64,000 nucleotides of DNA from Sclerotiophoma versabilis (GCA_012274445.1 JAAROD010000093.1:496001-560000); one strand, 5' to 3'. Counted from the first letter of the stretch, positions 19,922 through 31,147 are shown. Made by a program: numbers and translations. The notes: a model not told the origin generated them from the letters alone.

Positions 19922-20458
19922 TGCGAAACGGCATCTCTGAATAGTTTAGAGCACAGCTCCAAGACCCGGAGTTTTGCTTAAACTACTTTCAGCACCGATC
20001 CTCATGTGCCAAGGTACGAACCAGTTATCCCTAGTTTAAATTTCCCAAAGTGGTTTTGTTGAGCAAGCTACAGGCGGCTAAATCGCATTTCCTATTGGAT
20101 CGCTTAACGCTATACTCACCCCTTCTTTCCAAACAATGTTATGTGGAGTCGCGTAAATGGGGAACGACCGAATACAGCAGCGGGCGTTTCGACGATGATC
20201 GTGAAATTCGTATGAATGCTGTCACCCCAGACTACTACGGTGGTTGCAAAGTCGTGCGTGGACAAGGTCATTTGCGAGAGACTAGCCATCCTAACAGGCG
20301 TGTCCTTTTCGAGTTGTACGTGCTTTTGCTGCTCGGCTCAGGCCGGCCATTGTTCATGTTATATCATGCTTCACACAAGGCTGAGAAATCCTTCAAGTTT
20401 TGTCTCACTGCTTCTGCGTCCTTCACCAGTTGCCTTCCTCCACGGCATTCACTTTCAG
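19922..20458. other. Divergent promoter region
   Basis: Lies between the divergent genes 17946-19921 (-) and 20459-22304 (+). Frames at 20050-20506 (+) are upstream leader sequence ending in the CT-rich stretch just before the ATG at 20459. Confidence 0.4.
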
Positions 20459-22304
20459 ATGGCTCGAGCTGCAGCACCTGCTGCCAACGCGACTGTATGT
20501 GACTAAGCACAGTTTTTATTACTGCTGATCCCAAAGACAGGCTGTGAACGCTGCTGTAGCGTTTATTAAATACTCGAAGTACAACGGATATACAATCATT
20601 GTGCCAGAGCAGTTCTCGGACGAAGACTCAAACCAGCTCATGAAACTGCAAGTCCAGGCCATTGAAGCAGGCGCCATATCTGAAGTGGAAAGAGACACGA
20701 TAGTGAATACCGCAGCATGGACTACCGAAGGCCAGCCCTGTGTACACATCAACTTTTGCCCTGTCCTAAGAGATGACTTTGATTACTCCGTATTTTTTCC
20801 CTTATCCCTGGTAGAGAAATGCGGTCGTATTGTAGCAGGCGTGTGTGTGACGTCCCCGAGTCAGTGCAGACGGTTATGCCAACGCATAAAGCTCATCCCC
20901 TTAAGTGTGGATGATGACCTGGAATTGCTCTTGAAAAGGTATGCATAGGCAAAATATGTTCTAAAACTCTCGCTGATCAATGTAGACTCTGGCCAAGATG
21001 GAACACCAATCTTGTTCATAATGATCGTCAAGTGCGTGCCACCAATATGTCCATCGGTAGCCTTAAGATATGACTGACCCTTCCAGGACACCTTGGATCG
21101 CTCAACCAGCACTACATCGGCCATCTGTTCGCCATTAACGTTCACAACTATAACGGAAGCGAGAGAAGAGAGCCTTGGGGCGACAATGCGACAGCAGCGA
21201 CGAAATGATAGTGAGCGGGATGATTACGCGGCTAAAGCTTCTGAGCCAAAGCGCGCGCGCACTGCACATACCTACAAACCTAGCTCTGGATCCGCCCTTG
21301 TACAGCCGACATTCTCGTCAACGTCCACTATGCTTGACCGAAAAGACATCATTCATGCGTCAACAACCCAGATAGGAAACCTTCCTCTGCTTCCTCTAAA
21401 CACATCCAAAGCAAAGATGATGGATTACCTCGAGCTGGACGACCAAACACATGGCCTACTCCTTGTAAGGGACTGAGTCACCGTTTAGTAGTTGTTTGCT
21501 AACGTAGAATACGGTTATAGGCGGAGGCCCACAAAGTGCGAGACTCTACATGTCAAATTCTCAACAATCCATCTTGGAAAGATCTTTTAGTGGAAGTTAA
21601 GCACGAAGCAACCATAGGGATGGTCAATAAGGCCTCTGTGAAGACGAAACCTTACTACGACAAGGGGAGGTGGTGGAACAATGGTACCGAAGAGAATTGG
21701 GTTGCGTGTTGGTATCTCTATCAATGCTTTCGGTACAAGTCAGTATACCTAACAAGACTATTTTAGAGCTGACATGGTATATAGAAACAACCGGAAAACA
21801 AAATCACACAAAGCTAGAGCTGCTGCAACTCAAGACACTGCGAGAGGCGATCATAAACTCCTAATCAAAGACATCCAAGGTGGCGGCCACTTTCCTGATA
21901 TGGAGTCTGCCAAATTACCTCTGACAGAGCAACCGAAAAGACGGCGGCTGAGAGAGGCCTGCGACCGCTCTCACGGTATGGAATTCGAGTGTAGGGCCCG
22001 ATATCCTTGTCAGAAGTGCAGAGAATCGTATCTTGAGTGTACTAGGTGGGAAGAAAAGTTGAAGTCGCAGGACATACAATCGCCGTTCAGACCAACAATC
22101 ACCTCTTCCGCGATACTAACCACTGTACCTGATCTATGGATGGATCCCGACTTGGGGGTCGGCTCTTCGGTGGATGCGCAGTGCGAGAATAGCATGTTTC
22201 CAGAGGTGCGACAGGACTGTTTTGACCCTACGTCAGTGTCATTTTGGAATGGAGTTTTGGGACAATCGTATCCATCTGGATATCATTATCTAAGCATAAG
22301 ATAA
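20459..22304 (+). CDS. Shared-module family member A with C-terminal Zn2Cys6-like finger, 531 aa, six exons
   Basis: Exons are 20459-20494, 20541-20938, 20986-21031, 21087-21464, 21521-21738 and 21785-22304. All five introns are 46-56 nt with GTRNGN-type donors (one GTCAGT), CTRAY-like branches and AG acceptors, and the total of 1596 nt is in frame. The N-terminal domain contains YTIIVPEQF, PCVHINFCPVLRDDF and LVEKCGRIVAGV, and is related to domains in 26697-28383 and 29103-30744. The middle has YYDKGRWWNNGTEENWVACW. Near the C-terminus ACDRSHGMEFECRARYPCQK then CRESYLEC matches the Zn2Cys6 cluster, with Ser in place of the second Cys. A simpler model would end at 21073 and leave a separate gene starting at ATG 21186; the fused model uses better introns. 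Possibly nuclear; function unknown. Confidence 0.55.
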
Positions 22305-23027
22305 TACATGCTGTTGCCGTCGCTTCCACGTTATGCGATAAGTTCACCTAGCATCCTAGCTATTCAGTGTTCAATAGATTGCTCCGACTTGCACTAAATT
22401 TGGTTTATTATGAAATGCACGGAATCTCTTCCACCCGCACCACGAGTGTTCACAACGTCATCTCTGAAGGCTCGAGCCGCGTAACCTCCCTTCTGCTGCA
22501 TCGACTGCTTCACTAAACGACCTTGCCGCATATGATCATCGCTTCATGACCATACCTAACCTCCGGTACTAACCTACCTGGCTTTGATCGACGTAGTGTT
22601 CAATAGAACCAGGCTCTCCCACTGCAGGGGGCCCACTCTCAATAAGTATGTCATACTAATCTCGGGACGCGGTTGGTCACCAAAGCGTCTCCACAATGCG
22701 ACTCACTTGTGCACAGATAGCATTGCTTTGGCTTAAACTGATGGTGTTTGAAGCCTAGCTAGACTAACGGAGGCGTGCCGTGAGGGTCACTTCGTGCCTA
22801 TATTTGCGTCCATATCGTTTGTCCAAGGGCCCAGGGTCGAGTCGAGTCGCCTCCCAGACACTAGTGGGATCTCTGTCTAAAGCTTTGCCAACAGGATGGC
22901 CTGGCGTCAATTGAAAGGCTGAGGTATATCAGGCACCCTTCCTCCAAGGATGAGGCGTCCTGCATCTATCGTCTCACCGCTCTTGCATTCTTCACCGGTT
23001 GCCTTTCTACACGTCCCGTTTCTTACA
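22305..23027. other. No supported gene
   Basis: Spacer of about 720 bases without coding signal; the final 100 bases are CT-rich leader of the gene starting at 23028. Confidence 0.45.
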
Positions 23028-23769
23028 ATGGCTCTATCTCCCACCGGCAAGGCGAAAGTACGTGCCACCATCACTGTTACGCATCGATCCAACACTCAGA
23101 CAGAACCAGGGTGATGCATCAGGAACACAAAAAACAGAAGACGAGGAGAAAGGTGGCCTTGGATGCTTTTGGGGATGCATCGGTTGGAGGAAACCTTGGA
23201 GAGCCACACTGGAAAGAAGACTCAATCCATCGGAGCGCCTCAGCTTTGAATACGCTGGTACCTCTCAGTCCACAGTCTTGAGCTCAAGCTTGAGCACGGA
23301 GACATCTGTCGCCGGCAGTAGCGAATCCTCCCATATATCTTGTGTGTAGCCCTACTCGTCTGCTGTACTTGTATTAAGGAGTTGACGTTGTATAGACACT
23401 CGCTCGAAGTATTATTGCTGCCATAAAGGTTGCAAAGAGATTCGTACTGTTCCAGGCCTGATTGACTGGCACTACGAGAAGAAACACAAAGGTGATCATG
23501 CGGCAACGAGGCAAGGGGAGGGACCAAGATACCCCGCAAACGTAATGCAAGAAGCAACAATGACCACTGCTTCAGGCCTACATGTTACGAATGAACCGAA
23601 ATTGCTTAGCATCCTTAGCTGCAAGGCTGGCGGATATGTTGAAGCATTTGTCCAATCTGAGGAGCAGGGGACGATTAAGCAATGGCCGCAATTGTACAGC
23701 CTGGCAGAATATCGCGAACTGAGCAATGCTCTAGCCGCACTAGAGGAATTTCAACAGAATTTCTCATAA
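23028..23769 (+). CDS. Small C2H2-type zinc-finger protein, 213 aa, three exons
   Basis: Exons are 23028-23057, 23104-23341 and 23396-23769. Donors AAA|GTACGT and CTT|GTGTGT, acceptors AGACAG and GTATAG, 642 nt in frame. After a Ser/Thr-rich N-terminal half, exon 3 begins with a finger: YYCCHKGCKEIRTVPGLIDW then HYEKKHKG, i.e. C-x4-C-x12-H-x4-H, one classical C2H2 unit. The C-terminal part (AGGYVEAFVQSEEQGTIKQ, then a Leu-rich helix) may be a coiled dimerisation segment. A single-finger protein of this size could be a DNA-binding or HET-linked regulator; that is inference. It lies between two members of the shared-module family. Confidence 0.6.
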
Positions 23770-24799
23770 CAGTATTTGTAAATAACGTTAGTACATTTAT
23801 TCATTTGTCTGCTGCCTGGAGATACGCTTAACGCTTACTAAATCTAACAGCTTCCCCACTTGATGCGATTGCTGGAGCAAGAGAGATATAGTCAGAAAAA
23901 TTAAAACATTGCTTTGTGGGTTATGAACCCCATTATCAGATTTCTAAAATAATAAAAGGCCCTTATGGACAGATGCACAGAAAACCTGTGTGGTCTAATT
24001 GCATCAATTGTATCAATGACTCATCTGCTGCGTCCTTCGTGGCCCACAAAAGCATCACTATGAGACGTGGTAGATCTGCACTAGATCAAGTTTGTCTAAT
24101 TTGGCCCACGTGTGAATGAGAGCAAAATGAAAAGCCACGCTCTCAAGATAGTGCGTATGAAATCCATGCCGATACACGAATATTCAAAGTCCTGCATCCC
24201 AGCGTCACCCTTGACGTTGTTACGAAGCTCGTACCAAACGGCTTCCTTTATTCACCAATTGGTACAATGCAGGATATGCTGACTATATGCCCGGCTGGCT
24301 ATAAAGTCCAACTAAAAATCTTCGGGGGCTACTGAGACCTTTTCTGCGTGCACAATGAACACGAGTTGATCAACACGGATTCATAAGCACGGAAACTCAC
24401 CTGACGCATTACGCCAATCAACTAGATTGAAAACGTCTTGGTCAAAGCGCACGAAGGGACAATCTATTATTGCGCGTTCACTAATGTGAGCCAATTGGCG
24501 TTTAAACAGGCGTTTGGTTCGCGCTAATTATCCCAGCCTTAATATATTAGATTCTCACGCAGCTTGCAAAACTCTAAAAAGGATATAAGACAGAACGCAC
24601 AGATATCTGTTATAGTAGCTTAGGCAGCTACACACTGCGTTAGTGCAATAAACTGGTAGGGTCTAGTGCGTCCGGAGCTTATTTAAATACTGATGTATCT
24701 AGACCATTCCTGCTTGCAGACCTTTTCTTCTGTATCTGCTTTACTCTACACTTCTAGCCTATTAAAGACTTATCCTCTTTTCCAGGTCACGTTCTGCCC
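23770..24799. other. No supported gene; AT-rich spacer and promoter
   Basis: AT-rich, with no domain-bearing frame. An ATTTAAAT element at about 24681-24688 and the following CT-rich leader form the promoter of the 24800 gene. Confidence 0.45.
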
Positions 24800-25758
24800 A
24801 TGGAGGATCCAATATTTAACAGATTCTCACTAGACATGCGTCGGTTACGCTGGGAGTTACGATACAAAGATCTGAGCTCGAAGCGGTGGAACAAACTTTG
24901 CGCGCATCTGAAGCAGTTTGGCGACGAATACATGAGTTCTACAAGCCTTGGTGCCAATCTACCATACACTTGGGTGTCCCATAGAGGGATTCTGGGAGAA
25001 ATAGCTGGGAACTTCTATAAAGAACATGGACAACAATATTGGGCCGACAATGAAAGGTTCATAGAACTATCATGGTTGCAAAAGAAAGAGCAGTAAGTTC
25101 ATCTGCAATTAGCTACAAAACACTGCTTACTTACAATTTATAAAGCCTGAAATACCTAATTGTGCACCTTCTCTACACGATGAACCACTATTACGCTCTA
25201 AAGAAGGAAAGAGAGCGATATGAAGCCGTAGTTCAAGCTTGGAGACAATTGCGCAGGCCAAAAGTGCGGCATAGTCCGATTGAATGCCGCCCGCTAACAT
25301 CACAGAATTTGGCGAGCACAGCAAACGTTAGAAACGGCCAACAAGGTTCCAGTGAACGGACCGCAGAGCCAAGGCCCCACTTTCGGTCCTTACGTAGACA
25401 AATGCTTTCAGATGCAGACGAGCAATATACGCCTAACAACAGGAGTGCAGCAGCAACTACTCGAAGTCTAAGGCGGGATACCAGTAAATTGCAAGAATGA
25501 AGCAGTTGTATCGCGGTGCCTGTATATCACGTTGAACAGAGGCCTGTTGTTAAAGGATGTAAGATCTGCTGTAATGCTTACAACGAGAGTGATGGAACGG
25601 TCTGGTGTAAGAAACGTTCTGGACAAAGTGTTTACTCATGTTGTTTTGACAGGTGGCGGAAGCATTTCGAAGATTCGAAGACACCAACGTGCACCAGACC
25701 GACGACTGAAGTGCGCTCTGATATCTGTGACAGACGTGGTGCATCACTAATGCCTTAA
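24800..25758 (+). pseudogene. RING-finger-like protein gene with one in-frame TGA
   Basis: Exon 1 24800-25092 ends GAGCA|GTAAGT; the intron runs to 25145; exon 2 from 25146 gives a basic helical protein (MEDPIFNRFSLDMRRLRWEL ... ALKKERERYEAVVQAW) that stops at TGA 25498-25500 (215 aa). The same frame continues past that stop and immediately encodes a RING-type cluster: GCKICCNAYNESDGTVWCKK, then GQSVYSCCFDRW, then TPTCTRP. The layout is like the fungal 'WCKxxCGQNVHxxCFxxW' RING, with Ser and Tyr replacing expected Cys and His. I found no intron that removes the stop. So the gene is either a shortened functional protein or a decayed RING protein. The 3' end runs into a dispersed repeat. Confidence 0.5.
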
Positions 25759-25920
25759 GTCCGCATTATGATAGACGCCTCAGTGGCTCATTTGCAGTCT
25801 GTTACACGGCTCTGTCGATGATGGCGGTGTCGCTTCGAGTCAGGGTGGATTTCAGGGGAGGGACATGGTTAAGAGGTCTGCGTGATGTCTTTGAAAAGGC
25901 GCAGGTGCTCTCGGGTCAGA
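25700..25920. repeat. Composite of two diverged dispersed sequences
   Basis: Bases 25700-25818 match 30955-31075 at roughly 75-80% by eye, including the shared run 'gacgtggtgc.tcactaatgc'. Bases 25818-25920 match 9600-9730, where the reverse-strand translation LRLFKDITQTS corresponds to LRFFEPITPSF in the gene at 9128. Two unrelated repeats are therefore joined here. Confidence 0.5.
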
Positions 25921-26049
25921 CAGAGGAGCGGAGGGCAGCTGCCAAGAGAAGAAGGCTCGAGTTACGATTACGTGGCAGGGTGCAAGGGTCGCTTTCGAGC
26001 ACAAGAAGAACGCTGTAATACAGACTAGAGACGTACTTGCACTTCAGAC

Positions 26050-26412
26050 TTAGAGTTTCTCTAGCTTCATTACAATGTCATCCTTGAATGCGCCCCTGCA
26101 CCAATCAAGTATTTGGAATACACAACTTGTAAAATCTAGCGCGTCACGTTCAAGAGTGGTGCGCAATGATCGCAAGCATTTCATGTGATGGGCGCCTTCA
26201 ACCTTAAAATGCACCCACAACTCGTATATAGGGCCTGCCGTAACAACAGAGAAGCAGAGTGTGTCGTCCAACCGCAATGACAGCTCAGATTCGGCAGCTG
26301 AATTTGCATGGCGCGATGTCCAATACATGAGATCTTGAAGAATGGTGACCATTGTCCGGGAATGGCTTTTGGATAGGATTAGAGTGTTCAAATACCAGAG
26401 ACGATCACTCAA
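26050..26412 (-). pseudogene. C-terminal fragment of a fungal hypothetical-protein family
   Basis: The reverse-strand frame of 120 codons reads SAAESELSLRLDDTLCFSVV, TAGPIYELWVHFKVEGAHHM, CLRSLRTTLERDALDF and ILDWCRGAFKDDIVMKLEKL. This resembles, from memory, the C-terminus of a widespread Dothideomycete hypothetical family ('SVVTAGPVYELWVHF ... RTTRERDA ... EWGRGAFK'). Members are normally several hundred residues long and the N-terminal part is not found upstream, so this is probably a truncated copy. Function of the family is unknown. Confidence 0.45.
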
Positions 26413-26696
26413 ACTATAGCTCTACACTTTTATCATGCATATGTTACTCTGCGTTATGCCGACAGCAATCCCTGACAAGAGAAATGATCTCGCAATGTGC
26501 TGCTTCTCACGTGGTGAGTCTTGTCCAGCTCCAACGAAGAGACTAGGGCCCTAGTAGCTATATGCACCTTGCACGTATGAAGCCAAGGCCACCTCGCTTA
26601 GTGCAAAAGTTGATAAAGTGTATGTAACCCACTGCGTTCCGTCACTTCTTATATGCATCAAGTTGTTCTGCCCCAGTCCGTTATCATCTATCGTTC

Positions 26697-28383
26697 ATGA
26701 ATCCAACTCACCCACCATCCATCACCATGTACCTGGGAAACGCCCAGAATAAAGGTAATATCTTATGTTCACGAGTCACAATCATAGTGCTGACTCCTGA
26801 GGTCATATAGCTACCCCTCACGATTTTGATCCTACCTTAGGAAGCGATGAGCCGCAACTATCACCTGCCCGCCGACCCACAGCGCGACACTTCGTGACAT
26901 CGATATCACACTACCAGAACACTGGCGAGACGTCCGGGCTACGAGCCCGCAGTTCGGCTGATCTCTGTCAGTTGAATACTTTGGCGTATTTACGATCGTG
27001 CAATGATGTGGAAGACCGACGTAAAGTCCCGAGCGGAAATGACATCAACACGTATTACCTAGAGTCCGAAGACTACGGTGTACCTCTGCTGGCAGCCGAT
27101 TCGATACATGTATCCTACCCAGCCTCGCTTATCAAACCCTGCTCTTCCTCCAAATCAAGCGAAACATCACCATCGGATTGTCTTCAAACCAGGGATATCT
27201 ATAACATCGACCGCCGTGGTGAAAGTAATCAGTTCTCATCGGAGACGATGCCAAGAGCGACGAGTTCCCTCCAAACAATCACACTCGAAGCCACTCCTTC
27301 CCGACTGGAGCTCTGCCTCCCCGACGTCGACACCTGCAACTACAAGGGCTTCCTCATTAGTGTGCCCAATTATACTGGGGATATATCTGTGAAGCTGCGA
27401 GAGTGCCAGATGTCTATAATCGACGCAGACGGTGTGTCCTATCCAGACAGGCCCAGAGAGACCCATTACACAAAGCCGTTTTCTGGCATGACCTGTCTCT
27501 TCTTTCACACCCCGCCAGTAACAAGAGATACGATAACCAATAAATTCTTCGTCTTTTCGTTGGTTGAAAAAAACAACCTGGTCATCGCTGGGGTAGCCCT
27601 GCTAACTCTGCGAACACTTTATCTCATGAACATCGAGGGACTCTCTTATGTGCCAAAACTTGAGCACCTTGACGAAGAGTACCAAGATATTCTATCTAGA
27701 CTGTGATTCCACGCACAAAGTCGCTCATAGATTAGCGCTAATGCTTTGCAGTGTGACGAATGCAGAGCCTCGGTGTATTAAAGCCAAACCCAGCCTCATC
27801 ACGACCGTACGTCCACCCAGCAACGATCAACAAGGAGACCACCACAAAATCTCACGACCATCAGGGCAACAGGCTGGCCCAACGACATCCCAGGGTTTCA
27901 GGCAAGAGTAAGCGCCCCGAGACCTCAGGAATGTGCACCAGAACTAACGCTGAGGAGCCAAGTACCACTTCGCTCCTTCCCTATTGAGCTTTACTGGGGC
28001 GGAGTGGCAGTTGTGGTATGTCCCAAGTTCCCGCTGCCGAGCAATATTCAACTACCCACGGAATATATGACAGTATGGAGTCTTGTTGGGTGGTTGACTA
28101 GCCGTATCTACAGTAACGATAGAAACAGCGTTATTGTGAAGAGCAAGCTATTCTGCAGAACATCTCAGAATGGGCTGCAAGAATACATAGTGACCTCGAT
28201 ACTGACAACGAACAACGACGGGTTTTCTTGATCAGCTTGATTGGAAGGCAGGTGAAGTTAAAGTCGGGCGCTTCAATGAGGCTATATGGCATGCGTAGAG
28301 GCGAGTTCGTAGTACAAGATAGAGAGGGGAAGGGGAGTAACGAGGTGGTTCAGATGGATGAAATTGTGGGAGAGCATGTATGA
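26697..28383 (+). CDS. Shared-module family member B, 475 aa, five exons
   Basis: Exons are 26697-26754, 26811-27702, 27752-27907, 27955-28015 and 28123-28383. Introns start GTAATA, GTGATT, GTAAGC and GTATGT; the last is 107 nt, the others 47-56 nt, with CTAAY branches in two of them. Total 1428 nt in frame. A Ser-rich N-terminal region is followed by the domain shared with 20459-22304 and 29103-30744: YKGFLISVPNY, TCLFFHTPPVTRDT and FVFSLVEKNNLVIAGVAL. The C-terminal exons encode SFPIELYWGGVAVV, then a helical tail (EEQAILQNISEWAARIHSDL ... FLISLIGRQVKLKSGAS) unlike those of the other two members. A shorter reading would stop at 27706 (317 aa). Function unknown. Confidence 0.5.
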
Positions 28384-29102
28384 CCAGAAAGCGTACAACC
28401 ACACGCATTGGTGTGGTCTTCGTCAGACAGCAATAGAGGATTAGGGGAGGTAGTCAAATCGATGTACTCTACTTTTTGACTCGGCTCGCAAGTAGACTGA
28501 GATGCTTGAGTACGAATCATATCTGACGGCAATTGCCAAGAACAAGGATGGGCGAGAGGGGGCGAAGCCAGCCACGTCCTAGGTCTGACCAATGGGAGGA
28601 AGGGATGCGTCCGAATCCAGCAGCCTGTGTAGTGGAAATATTGATTTGAACTGATTCGAAAGATCTCCTGACTTACTGGGGAAGTCCACTGAAATTTGTC
28701 ATGACTAATGAGTTCCTTGTGAAAAGGAGCTGTGCTCCGATGAGCAGGCAGCGGCAACATACACAGGTCCCAAGTGCGCGATAAGCCTTTTCGCAAGCGT
28801 CACTTGCAGCTGAGTGCGCCATAGTCGCCGGACGCCTCTTTGCCAGTTGCGGGGCAAGGAAGTGGAACGATCGACAATTGTTTCTTATGGTAATGCGGCT
28901 TGACGCCCCCTGTGTTGACGCCTCTGAACGTGCTTTATCTATTTGATGCATGCGTATGCGATGCACGCGCAAATTTGGACTATACGCTAGAAAATCGCAC
29001 ATGCAAGCTACCGACTCGGCCGTACATGTGAACGAACAAAAGCTGAGCTTTCTCTTTAACAAAGTTAAATCCCTCAATTCCACTACCTACCCCCAAATCA
29101 AG
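28384..29102. other. Unresolved region between family members B and C
   Basis: Reverse-strand frames at 28350-28796 and 28673-29083 join poorly: a GTAAGT donor exists near 28676, but the phases of the flanking frames do not fit. One contains KVEYIDLTTSPNPLLLS, which looks protein-like, so a decayed reverse-strand gene is possible. The last 60 bases are the CT-rich leader of the 29103 gene. Confidence 0.25.
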
Positions 29103-30744
29103 ATGCTGTCGACAAAGGCACCAAATGCACAGAACGCTAAGAACTCAAGAGTGTTAGAGGAGTATGTTGTACCAGAGAGCTACTTGCCGTTCAAGGAGTT
29201 TCTTGTCAAGGGACAGAAATTGGCTTGCGACCTTGGGATAGCAATGGCGGCAGAATCTGATACACAGGCAGCCTTTCTAGGGTTCCTTCCAGGCATTCCA
29301 AGTCTTTCTTGTGTACAGGTGACCTGCCCCCCTATTAGTCAAGAAGATCTGAAACGGAAGCCCTGGATTCTCATGTGTGCGTTCATGGTGGACAAGCGAA
29401 TAGTCCGGGGTGCTTTTATCACAAACTTCGATGGGTTGGAATTCCTTACACAGGGCGCACTCGAGAGCGACAAGAACAGGCAGCTTGTAACTTACTATGC
29501 TACCCTACGGGCCAGGTAGCGTCAACCCAAGTCCTCATTCGATACAGTGCTGACTTGAAGATAGTATTGTCAACACATCTGAGCTCAACTACCGCATCGA
29601 AGCAAGGCTCGTAGCTGTCTATCAGGAGAGACTCACTGTATTATTGAACCCGGAAGACCTTGAGCAGGCAGCTCAGACGGTATGCCAACGCCACAAGGGG
29701 AAATCTCAGCTGCTGGAACGCTTCACGCTTATGACCTTCACATACGATTACGTCTGTCCAGATGTTACCCGGTGTCCTCCTGATGCGCGCAGTATTGCGG
29801 CTGAGGAGATGGGCCGACCGTTACACCAAGACCTCAAGGTGAAGTTGGCTGTACCGTCGGCTCTGCTCAACCAAAGCATGCCTGTATCATTGAAACCGAT
29901 GTTACGATTCCCTGGCGGCGGGGGTGTATGTATCCCCTATCAAACTAGCCAAATAGTAACTAATTGCGCTCAGAGTACGGGTCATGGGCTGGGCTGTACC
30001 TGGCTTTACCCAGCTGACCTTCAGCAAGCAGAGCAGCTTGGGAACGCATTCGTCTGTGACATTGAACTACCTTTGCTCCCTGAGTCGAATGGGAATGTGA
30101 TCGTGGAATGTCTGCAACGGTCCATGTCATGGCTGGTCGATACGCTACAGACCAAGTTCGAAAAAGTAAATCGAGCATGGTCGATTGACTGGAGTTCAGT
30201 GTCCTTGTTCGGCGCGAGCTTCGGTGGTGGTATGGCAATGTTAGCATGGATGACTGCGTCTCGTTTTCGGGTACGGGAGTTGGTTCTGCGAGCTCCACTT
30301 CTACGAGACTATCGTCGTGACCCTGGAGATTATGCTGGTATACCAATTAGCTACGAGCGTGCGTCTAAAGACAGCCTCAAGGTGCTGAAAATCCTTGAAA
30401 GGATGCCGTATGTGTTACCCCGATCGGGATCCGAGCCTCCAGATGGCATGTATACCGGCCCTATGTTTTCAATATCTCATGATTTTCTTAAGATTTGGAA
30501 AGCAAAGACTGTAGAGGGTTGGCTGCTGAGCAGGTCTGAATGTCCTGATAAGACGACTAGAATCTTCATCCGCCATGGATCGAAAGACAAGCATGTCAAT
30601 TTCCGGGACACAGAGGACGTTGTCGAATGGATGAGAAGTAACTGGCAGATTGACATTGATTTCAAGGTGCAGGCGGGCAAGGCACATGTATGGGATGCTT
30701 GGGAACCACTTTCTCTTGAGCAGAAAGCGTTTTTTTGGAATTAG
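29103..30744 (+). CDS. Shared-module family member C fused to alpha/beta-hydrolase domain, 530 aa, two exons
   Basis: Exon 1 is 29103-29515 (GCCAG|GTAGCG), the 49-nt intron has GCTGAC and ends GATAG, and exon 2 is 29565-30744; 1593 nt in frame. Residues 1-137 carry the shared module: YVVPESYL, LSCVQVTCPPISQEDL and AFMVDKRIVRGAFI. Residues about 150-530 look like an alpha/beta hydrolase: nucleophile elbow SLFGASFGGGMAM near residue 353, a loop IRHGSKDKHVNF with a candidate acid near 478, and AGKAHVWDAW with a candidate His near 511. This resembles S9 peptidase/esterase-like folds. The catalytic triad appears intact. A longer N-terminus from 28950 is possible, but the context at 29103 is better. 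Substrate unknown. Confidence 0.6.
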
Positions 30745-30847
30745 AGAATGAATTGAAAATTCCATACGGGACGAATGCGCTTCTCCCAAGTGGCATCCTC
30801 AATTGACTGGCGCTGACTAGCGACCTACCCTATTTGAGCACCGCTCC

Positions 30848-31147
30848 GTGGCGTCTGCTCATGAGTCTAGAATCATCCATAGCAAATCCCGCCAAAGGAT
30901 CTCGCAGAATCAACGACGTTGTACGCAAGGGTTTTTCCAATGGCCGACTAGACTGCCAACTGAAGTGCTCTCTGGCATCTGGAGCAGACGTGGTGCGTCA
31001 CTAATGCAGCAAGTTCGCCTTATGATAGACGCCTTAGTGGGTCATATGCAGTCTGTCACACGGCTCTGTGCTTCGAGGCCACCGTTCTTGGCTTTACAAA
31101 GGGTGCTCTTCAACAGAACCATATTCAACGTGCCCAGGCTGAACTAA
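30848..31147 (+). repeat. Dispersed repeat copy, related to 25700-25818
   Basis: An open frame runs through this region without a clear start. Its segment RRGASLMQQVRLMIDALVGH then MQSVTRLC corresponds at DNA and protein level to the sequence at 25700-25818, where the same frame is broken by stops. It may be a fragment of an unrecognised element or of a multicopy gene. Confidence 0.4.

Noticed and set aside
20939..21145. Alternative ending of gene A through GHLGSLNQHYIGHL with a stop at about 21210
   Set aside because: It needs a 30-nt intron, too short for this genome; the 55-nt GTGCGT intron that leads into 21087 fits better.
28350..29083. Reverse-strand two-exon gene between members B and C
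   Set aside because: The GTAAGT donor and available acceptors do not keep a common reading frame, and the 3' part overlaps the last exon of gene B.
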